DNA from: Paracyclopina nana
Taxonomy: Eukaryota; Arthropoda; Copepoda; Cyclopoida; Cyclopettidae
Length of the DNA: 64,000 nt
Assembly: GCA_019096065.1 (NCBI GenBank)
Contig: JAGUCH010000002.1
Coordinates: 2,988,501 to 3,052,500, forward strand
Direction of reading: 5' to 3'
Position numbers and translations under genes: made by a program. The notes beneath the pieces were generated by a model. It saw only the letters and a list, made by a program, of their open reading frames with translations, did no database searches and was not told where the DNA came from. Shown here in pieces: positions 56,578 through 64,000 of the stretch (position 1 is its first letter; every line of letters begins with the position of its first letter).

Positions 56578-57850
56578 CTTGAATTTAAATAGCCCAGTTG
56601 GTTACAGTTTGCTTTAATAGAAGACCACAATAGAGCTTTTGGATTTTTTCATTCTCTCGACTTAGCTCGAAGCTCGAAGAAAAACAAGAATTGAATGGAA
56701 GTACGAAAACGTTACAAGTTTTGCTATAATTGAGAATCAATGAGGTTATGTTTCCATACAGGGTACGGCTGCACATTTGAGCTCTATTTTGATTGCAAAT
56801 TAACGCGGCCTTCACACCGAGTCTTTTATTTTTATTTTTTACATCCAAAACTTTTTATGTACTCACTCCAAATTGACCTCTTGAATCAGATTAAATCAAT
56901 AATGAGCAAATTCAATAGCAAAGTGGGATCTTTCGTTGACCTAATGTTTCAAAGCCACTAAGGCCAATTAATGCCAGATAATAATGGCCACAAATCAGCT
57001 TTTTTAGGAATTATTCTAATTCAGCTTGCTTAATAATTACAGCATTACAGATTTTTCAAAAAGGCAACTACGAAATGATGCCATTTCAATAGAAAAATAA
57101 AACTTTGTACCAAAATTTTTGTTGCCAGCTAAGCTCTCTAAGATAAAATTAGCATTCAAATAACAAAAATAGCCACTTCAGCTTTAAAAATAGCTTTTAT
57201 AATGTAAACAGAGTAAGCAATGATTCGAGTGGCTACATATAAAATATACACCTAAAGATACCAGAACAAGGGAGGAATAATCTTAAAAAGTTGCACACAC
57301 TAATTGCATGACTCAAATTGAGTGCTAACCCAACCTCGATCTAGAAAAGACTGGAGTAAAGATTATTGATCTGTGGAGTAGTCAGCATGATCTCATGCTT
57401 ATGAAATAAGATATTGGAAATACTTGTTTTCATGCTGACTTTTGTTCTGCTTGCCATATACTAGAGTTGCTACTTGCAAAATCTAGTACTATACTGCTAC
57501 TTTTCCACTTAAAGAGGAAATCTTGTTTTGGTAGCTTTCCTACTTGCTCTGCTCTAGCTAGGGTAGTCACAAACACTTCTATCTGCTACTCAATATGACA
57601 TTAACAAGAGCCCCAAAAGAATGTTTTCCAATTATTTGGAATAAAATACAATAGTTTTTTAAATAGAGGCTTGTTATTTTTTCAAAGTAATTGCAAAATG
57701 TTGTGAATTGTTAGGTGACTCCTAGGGTTTATGTCAGCCCTAAAAACTTGTTTTAGGGCAGTGTACAGGCTGTAAATTCTGGCACAGCTTCACTTCATAG
57801 ACGCCATTACACCCTGACGGAACTGCAACTTTCAATCAAAATACTCTAAC
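56578..57850. other. Intergenic interval
   Basis: These 1.27 kb contain no gene I can support. Small frames show no homology by eye. AT-rich, with several stretches of TA-rich low complexity. Confidence 0.4.
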
Positions 57851-59430
57851 ATGGATCTCCGCGTTTCCTTTGCCTTGTCATTGGTTGTCTTGGCTGTGAC
57901 TCTCATTTCCTTCGGTAAGTCTTTGAGTATAAAAGCTTAATTACCCCTCTGACCCTCCCTTCTTTGCAGGTGAGGGCTTGCAGTGCCATCAGTGCACTTC
58001 CTATGAACATTCCAAGTGTGGAGATCCATTTTGGAATGAGCCTGAGAACGAAAAGGGAGTGAGAACCCTGAAAACCAAGGATTTCCTCAAAGACTGCCCC
58101 AATGATGGCAAGAACTACACACTGTGCAGAAAAATCTACCAAAATGGTATGTTTCAAACTAAAGTGCTCATTTCTCTAGTAGCTTAATTTGGCAGCAGTT
58201 CAAAAGCTGACTTTTCACCTGACAAACTTGCTTGCATTTTACATTCCCTATAGCAACTGCTCCAGATTGTAGTGAAATGCTTCTCGAAAGGCTGCTAGCA
58301 GCTAGCTGAAGATTTTGAAATTGGACCTGCTGCTCTGTAAAAATAGATCACATTTCAATGTGTGTAAGCTAGAAATGGCAAAGAGCATCTTTTGCCAGAA
58401 AAATCAATTGAGTGCAGCTGTTGCTGCAATTGTCATGCAGCATTTATGGGCATATGTGTATACCAGAATATTTGGGTAAATCTGCTTGTACCTGAGCTAG
58501 TTCTCAAACCTGTTAGGCAAGTTTCCGTGTGATTTTTGACTAGCAGGGATATGCAAAAATAACGTGTACTCTATTTTGGGTGTGAAATGTAAATACCAAT
58601 TTGTGCACCTCCCTAATATAATTTCAGTTCGTGATGACGTAAGAATAATTCGTAGCTGTGGCTACGAAGAGTACAAAACGAATGCTACAAAACCGTGCTT
58701 GAAGAATACTCCACCTTATCCTGCACCTGCAAAGAGGATGGGTGCAATGGCTCAACTAACTTGAAAATCTCAGTCATTTCTGTCCTGTCTGCCTCTTTGG
58801 TCTACGCTTTGGTCAATTAACTGAAAATTTGCCATCTAGCACAACAAAACAACAATTGTCTCCAACAACACCCGTCTCTCTTCAATATTTAAGGGTTTTA
58901 CCAGTTTCCATATAAGTGTCGTCTCAATGTTAGGAATCGTTTATATAATGGGAAAAGCCACATGTGAATAATAAACAGGCGTTGACCGTTTTGTAGCCAC
59001 CAATGCCAAATTAATTCTAGCCAATTAAGGTCCACTTTGTTCCCCTGCAAAAATACCTCCATGAGATCAGGAAAATTGAAAAAAAAACCAATAATTTGGG
59101 TTATGGTGACAAGGTGCAAAATAACACAAAAAAGGCTCAAAATTAATATTTCCTCCTTATTTTCAATTTCAATAATCTTAATGATTTACACGCGTTACGT
59201 CAAGGAAAAGCTCATGACGTTTTTATGTTATAGTCCGTGGAGATGAAAGAGTGATTCGTAGCTGTGGCTACGAAGCCTACAAACACGACTGCTATTCCAC
59301 TGTTCTTGAGGAGTACAACACCTACGTTTGCACCTGCGAAGGTGATGGGTGCAATGGCTCAACCAACGTGAAAGTCTCCGCAGTTTCCGTCCTCCTCTCC
59401 GCCATTTTGGCTTTCGTTGTGTGCAATTAG
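57851..59430 (+). CDS. GPI-anchored Ly6/uPAR-domain protein (145 aa)
   Basis: Exons 57851-57914, 57970-58146 and 59234-59430, in phase. A signal peptide (MDLRVSFALSLVVLAVTLIS) precedes a three-finger Ly6 domain that starts LQCHQCTSYEHSKCGDPF and ends VCTCEGDGCNGS. Ten cysteines and the closing C-N are present, as in canonical members. The final hydrophobic stretch (VSAVSVLLSAILAFVVC) is a GPI-attachment signal. Insect relatives such as quiver/sleepless and boudin act at the cell surface on channels or junctions; which one this resembles I cannot say. Exon 2 ends phase 1, and a second, similar last exon exists at 58628-58820 with the same phase. An AATAAA lies at 59666. Confidence 0.88.
58628..58820 (+). 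pseudogene. Alternative last exon of the Ly6 gene, frameshifted
   Basis: This exon aligns along its whole length with 59234-59430: same acceptor phase (G|TT CGT against G|TC CGT), the shared SCGYE motif and, in another frame, the pattern C-T-C-x-x-D-G-C-N-G-S followed by a hydrophobic tail ending near 58820. As sequenced, the frame is lost at the A-run 58675-58678, one A short, giving an early stop at 58762. It may be a decayed mutually exclusive exon or an intact exon with a homopolymer sequencing error. Confidence 0.72.
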
Positions 59431-60227
59431 GGAGCAAAACTTCATCTCATGTTCTTTATCCAGCCACAAAGAAAAGCAAGTAACAACTGAAGAACTCTCT
59501 CAATTTCCATCTCGAAAAAGTGTACTACGTAGTCACCACTAATAGCACAACTATACAAAAACCCACAACTCTCTAATATAGAATGTTATTTAAATAGAAT
59601 CTGTCAGTTCCATAATAAGTTTCGTCTCCAAATGTTAGAATTAGGAAATATGTCGTCGTGTTGTGAATAAAGACAAGTTGAATGTTTTGTAGCTATTTTC
59701 CGCGAATTTTTCTTGTGCAGGCTGCAAAAGCTGAAAAGAGCTCAGTTTTTGCGAATGAAAGCCAATCTTTCAACATTTGATTCCATACAATTTGTCGGTT
59801 TCCTTCCCTGATCCATCATCATCAGGGAGTTGATCGGCCTGATTTTCGGTACATGATGCAACACACAGTGATCTAGTTAGGTGTCCGAGGCAGAGGGAGT
59901 TGCTTCGCCGACTCGGATTATTCGAGCGGAGCTTTGCACGGAAGTAATCAGTACTTTGAGGAGATTAGGGACGAAATAGTGAATCCCTCATTAAATAATT
60001 AAGAAAATACATAGTCGTCTCCACTCAAATAACCAGACTTTGGACTTTGCAGTAAATTGAAAAATGGAGCTAATGGTAGTTTTGGAAATGAAAAACGGAG
60101 AAGATGACCAACTAGAGCCAGTTCAGACTAATTAATTATGAGGCGAGATTGCAATTGTAGATTGAATTTTTAAGAGAGCACAGCGTCACAATACTTTTGA
60201 GTAATATTGTAAAAATGACTAAAAGGA
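59431..60227. other. Intergenic interval (converging 3' ends)
   Basis: These 800 bp between the Ly6 stop and the chitin-deacetylase stop hold their 3' UTRs. No gene is supported. Confidence 0.4.
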
Positions 60228-63200
60228 TCACAAGCTATCGCTTTCATACTGATCAATCGTGCTGAAAATGTAGCCAGAGTCTTTGGCAAGTCTCACAAAA
60301 GTCTTGAGCTCTTCGGCAGCTTCTGGACTTCTGTAGGCAATGTCATGCATGAGTAGCACCACTTTCTGCGCCGATTTCGTGTGGCGCCGATTCAGCCGCT
60401 GGAATTGCGCTGCGCCGCCGTATTTCAGCTTGTTGGCGCCCCACTCGACGCCCCACTCGTCATCCCACCCAATCACTCGTTTGCCCTCTTGGGACAGCCT
60501 GAAATAAGCCCACATTTTGGCAAGAGCAATTGTAAATAGAATAATCACACGAACCTGTTGGCGATTTCGATGCCTCTCTGTCCTGGAAGAGGCTGGCACG
60601 GTGCAAGTTGAGCAATCGTGGGAGATTCTCAGACTAGGAACTCTCCAATTATTCGAATATGGCATCCTTACAAAATGACTAAGCGTGAAGTTGACATCTT
60701 TCATGAACTCCTTTCTTCCGTTGGACCAAAGGAGGTCTAGCACCGGTTCGCTGTTCATCTCGCCAAAATATTGCTATTGACAAAAGTTATGAGAAAATGT
60801 CAAAATTAGTTTTTGCGAAAGTCTCCTACCAGATCCTGTTCAACGTTTGTGTAAGCGTTTTGCGGCGAATCCTCGCTGTTGTGGCTCATGTGGTCGAACG
60901 AGTGGTCGGCCAAGGTGTGACCACCATCGACCACCTTGAGCAATGACCTCTGGCTGGCCTCGGCCTTGGCCGTGTTCGGGTCGTACATGTTGTCGCTGCA
61001 AACAGTAATATTTACTTAAGGCAGGCGCGCACGGGTCAAAAAACTGAGATGTAAACAAAAACTGGAAAACTCGCGAAAGCGCAGGAACGCCCGCTCACTC
61101 AGCTAGTGAAATTGAGTTGTTGACGAGAAAAGAATAATAGTGCGTGCGTCAAAAATTAAAATCGCTTCTAATCCCCGACATCTTAGCTTTTATTCAGGTA
61201 AGCTGGACGCAAATTAATTTTTTGTTCGGTTAGAAGCAGGAATTGGCCGTTTAATAGACCTAATAGGTAATAATAATGACTAGCGATCATTCGCCCGTGG
61301 CTTGAATGTCACGGAAAGGTGAATTCTCCCACCATTTATCAATGGAATTAAAGGTCACACGACTTTATCTGATGACCTGAAAAACGCGCTGTCTAGTTTT
61401 GCGAAATCACCCTTAAACAATTAAAACTTTATGGTTTTATTGCTATTACCTGTTGATGAAGAACGTGGCTCGGACATCGTATTCCCTGAGGGCGTCGAGC
61501 ACAAAGTTCGTTCCCTCGTTCGGTCCGTCATCGAAGGTCAAGTACAAATAAGTTAATTCCGACAACACTTTTGGTTTCACGGCATCGGGATCGAATTGGC
61601 ACAAGCTCTGTTCCGGCCAGTCGCATTGTTCAGTTGCTGTAATTCAGGTGATTTCAATAAGCAATAATAATATTTCCTGCTCCAGCCTTAATTGACCATT
61701 TCCTAGAGCTTTTGTCAAGATATTTGAACTCTGCTAGCTGGCGCTGCTTGAGGCCTTTTCAGCAACTTCATAATTGCCTGTTCCTCGTTTTAAGCCATAT
61801 TTGTTTTACAAGTAGCATCCTGGTAATCTGTTTGAGCCAAAAACTAGAACAAGTTGCCAAGAACTTAGGTGCTTGAGCCTAGGGTTGTGTATTTTGAGTG
61901 CCAACATCCAAAGCAACCTTTTCAGTATTTTCCTTAATATAACTATTATTTTAAATATTTCCTATGTCTTAGTATGCGAAAAACGTTGGCACATCAATTC
62001 AATGTCATGAATTGTCCAGGAGCCAAAGCAGGGATGAAAATCATCATCACCATGAGAAAATGGATATTTTGAAACTGAACTGCTGCTGCTGGTATATCTT
62101 GGCCAAGGCGCCAATTTGCTGCAACTTTTTTGTGTTACCTTGATTCCAGAATAAGGTAGCGGGACAGAATTCGATTATTGGCGTTCCATGCGCGCATTTG
62201 TAGAATTTCGTGCAGTCATTGGGATCTCCGAAATGGCCATCACTGGGACACACAAAAGGCTTCTCATTGGAAATGAGGCCATCTGGAGAATCTTTGACGC
62301 CAGCAATGGCTTTCAACCTGAAGAGAAATTAAAGTTCCTGTACAGTTAATTTTTAATTGAGCACGTGACAGGGACATTAATTGCCATTGAGTCATTATTA
62401 TTATATGGTATTGTTGTTGCAAAACGCGAATGCTTGACACCGTTTAAGAGGCAATTTTTCATGGAAGAAGACGACGGAAGCCGCGAAATTAAGATATGAT
62501 GGTGTGTGTAGGAAATAAGGCCAATTGAGCTGAAGACTTTAATTGAATTTTCTAGCCCAAGGGTCAAGGTTCTTCACACTCAATATAGTAGTGATGGAAG
62601 CTCAAGGCCTCATCTTCTTCCAATTTAATCAAGATCAATTGTTTTCTGTGGTTCTCTCTCGTTTCTCGTCTCGACAGGAATAAATCAAACAAAACAGGTG
62701 AACGACTGACCTTTGCCTCTACTGACCTTGCTCATGAAAGACTGCTTGAAAATTTTGCTAGGTCCTTTTTTCCTCGCTTTGTGACACACTTTTTATCTCT
62801 TATAACAAAATGGACGTTGATAGGTTAAGTGGCCTTGTCACCGACTTTCACTGAACACATTATTTTTCCCAATATAACCCTCTTGATAGGATCACTTCAA
62901 ATAATGTCACATTTCCACGCTTCAATCTCAAAGGATGTTTTGATGACTGTAATTTCTACCTACAACACACTCTTATGGAACATCATTAAGGTGCAAATAG
63001 CTGTTTTCCTCAACAGCCACCATATACTTATAGTGTTGCTGTACTGACATATAGTATGAATGGCTGAAACCTTGAATCAGTTAAAAAGTCCATCTTTGGA
63101 CTGTGCAAGGTCATTGAGAGTGATTTAGATACTCTATTGGCCAAAGCTGCTGCTCATAAAACTGTGTGTGTGCCATACTTTAAATGCATCTGAAGAAATC

Positions 63201-64000
63201 TAGACCAAGCTTTGGATGACCTTGCCAACACTGAAAATGATGCCTACTTCATATACATAAAGTGTACGCTCAAATCTTGCCTTGACCTTTTGCCACATTT
63301 TGCTCGATTAGCCTAATAAAAATTGCATACTTGTCTAGAGGATCTGTTGGCTGTCTCTCCTTGTTGCCATTCGAAGATCTGGGTGGTTTGGGGTCCTCCT
63401 CAATGCCCAATTGGTTGCCAGCAACAGAGTTACCAGCTTGAACTCTGCGCTTGTCTGGAAGCCTTCCAGGCAGGTGAACCTGTTGATCTTCAAAGTCATC
63501 ATATGGATTCCTGTTGCTGTTCTTGTACGGGAAGTTGGCAAACTCTTGCTTTTTTGGTAGCCGGTCATCATAGCCTGGCTTAGGGGCATCTTGATGATAT
63601 GGTCTGACAGTTGCTGGAATTGCAGGGAAATGCTGGTACTTTCCGCCATCGTAGATCTCGGGCTCTGGCTTGTACGGTTGGTAGGGCTCATAAAAGTCGT
63701 CGTTGTACTCGGGTTCCTCGTCGTAAACCTCTGGCGTAGGCTTGTAAGGCTGTGGGGTTGGTCTGTAAGGCTTAGGAGTTGGCCTGTAAGGTTCAGGAGT
63801 AGGCCTGTAAGGCTCTGGAGTTGGGCTGTAAGGGGCTGGTGTTGGGCTGTAAGGCTCTGGAGTTGGGCTGTAAGGCTCTGGAGTTGGATTGTAAGGTGCA
63901 GGTGTAGGGCTGTAAGGTGCAATTGTTGGGCTGTAAGGCTCTGGAGTTGGGCTGTAAGCTTCAGGTGTTGGGCTGTAAGCTGCAGGTGTTGGGCTGTAAG
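60228..64000 (-). CDS. Chitin deacetylase-like protein with CBM14 and Pro/Tyr heptad array (5' partial)
   Basis: Minus-strand exons are 64000-63331 (open at the edge), 62317-62139, 61636-61450, 60995-60830, 60773-60642, 60592-60555 and 60498-60228. A Pro/Tyr-rich repeat is followed by a CBM14 chitin-binding domain (six Cys: FVCPSDGHFGD...FYKCAHG...FCP...FWNQ...CDWP...C) and a polysaccharide deacetylase domain. Deacetylase motifs: YLTFDDGPN, HSFDHMSH, RMPYSNNWR, GWDDEWGVEW and VLLMHD, so the metal-binding Asp and His are all kept. It lacks an LDLa module, which fits the arthropod CDA4/5 group acting on cuticle or tracheal chitin. The intron 60641-60593 is only 49 bp; without it the frame stays open but the PLPGQRGIEIANRLS continuation is lost. 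Confidence 0.88.
62318..63330. other. Intron of the chitin deacetylase gene
   Basis: This 1.0-kb intron, flanked by a GTATGC donor and a CTTCAG acceptor on the minus strand, shows no other feature. Short frames inside are without resemblance. Confidence 0.5.
63560..64000 (-). repeat. 21-bp coding repeat (YSPTPEP heptads)
   Basis: About 15 or more tandem copies of a 21-bp unit, coding Y-(S/R/N/K)-P-T-(P/I)-(E/A/K/Q)-(P/A/V), within the first visible exon of the chitin deacetylase gene and continuing off the right edge. Units vary more at positions 2 and 6. Tyr spacing is exactly seven residues in the regular part. Confidence 0.85.

Noticed and set aside
63335..63922. 195-codon minus-strand frame rich in Leu/Thr/Gln
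   Set aside because: Out of frame with the chitin-deacetylase exon. The proper frame gives YSPTPEP repeats and joins in phase to the CBM14 exon.
63560..64000. Reading the heptads as the RNA polymerase II C-terminal domain
   Set aside because: The exon joins in phase to a secreted-type CBM14 domain, and no RNA polymerase sequence is nearby. The similarity is compositional.

Overview
This window is eukaryotic nuclear DNA, almost certainly from an arthropod and possibly a crustacean; I cannot place it further. The evidence is short AT-rich GT-AG introns (often 50-60 bp), Pol III tRNA genes, AATAAA signals, and animal families such as polycystin-2, a fasciclin-3-like Ig protein, a Ly6/uPAR protein, a CBM14 plus chitin-deacetylase protein, derlin, alpha-tubulin and dynamin. 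Gene models below were built by hand, joining exons by splice sites and reading frame. Nearly all joins preserve phase and family alignment.

Region by region. 1-767 (-): 3' part of an AcuI/YhdH-type quinone oxidoreductase with a one-base frameshift. 1530-4828 (+): FMRFamide-receptor-like GPCR. 4947-13641 (-): type I Ig-superfamily membrane protein whose last intron is 7 kb and houses a foldback-like mobile element made of about 180-bp tandem repeats in two inverted arms. 14097-19079 (+): Pkd2, with two antisense tRNA-Asn genes in one intron and a perfect-looking hairpin element in another. 19198-19831 (-): small unknown coiled-coil protein. 20149-23033 (-): WSCD-type Golgi sulfotransferase. 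23034-31551: 8.5 kb with no gene I can support, apart from an NRF1-type promoter motif and a possible first exon near 25.8-26.0 kb.

31552-44779: a small membrane protein, a dynamin and a CaaX-tailed protein lie in a tandem segmental duplication. Copy 1 spans about 31708-40317 and copy 2 about 40318-44652. Only dynamin is whole in both copies. Copy 1 also carries a 3.6-kb palindromic element and a 456-bp Transib-like element just upstream of dynamin. The matching empty site in copy 2 proves both insertions and gives their target duplications.

45202-47557 (-): secreted acidic, Ser/Thr-rich protein with Cys-rich modules. 47978-48527 (+): small ankyrin protein. 49261-50186 (-): derlin-2-like ERAD protein. 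51505-53324 (+): SYAP1/Sap47 BSD-domain protein. 53937-54629 (+): four-TM protein with a His-rich tail. 55101-56564 (+): alpha-tubulin. 57851-59430 (+): GPI-anchored Ly6 protein with two alternative last exons, one of them frameshifted. 60228-64000 (-): chitin deacetylase with CBM14 and a long Y-S-P-T-P-x-P heptad array, truncated by the window end.

The genes do not form one pathway. The themes worth attention are mobile-element architecture (two independent foldback-like elements, several MITEs, one RSS-like TIR) and a very recent or gene-converted dynamin duplication.
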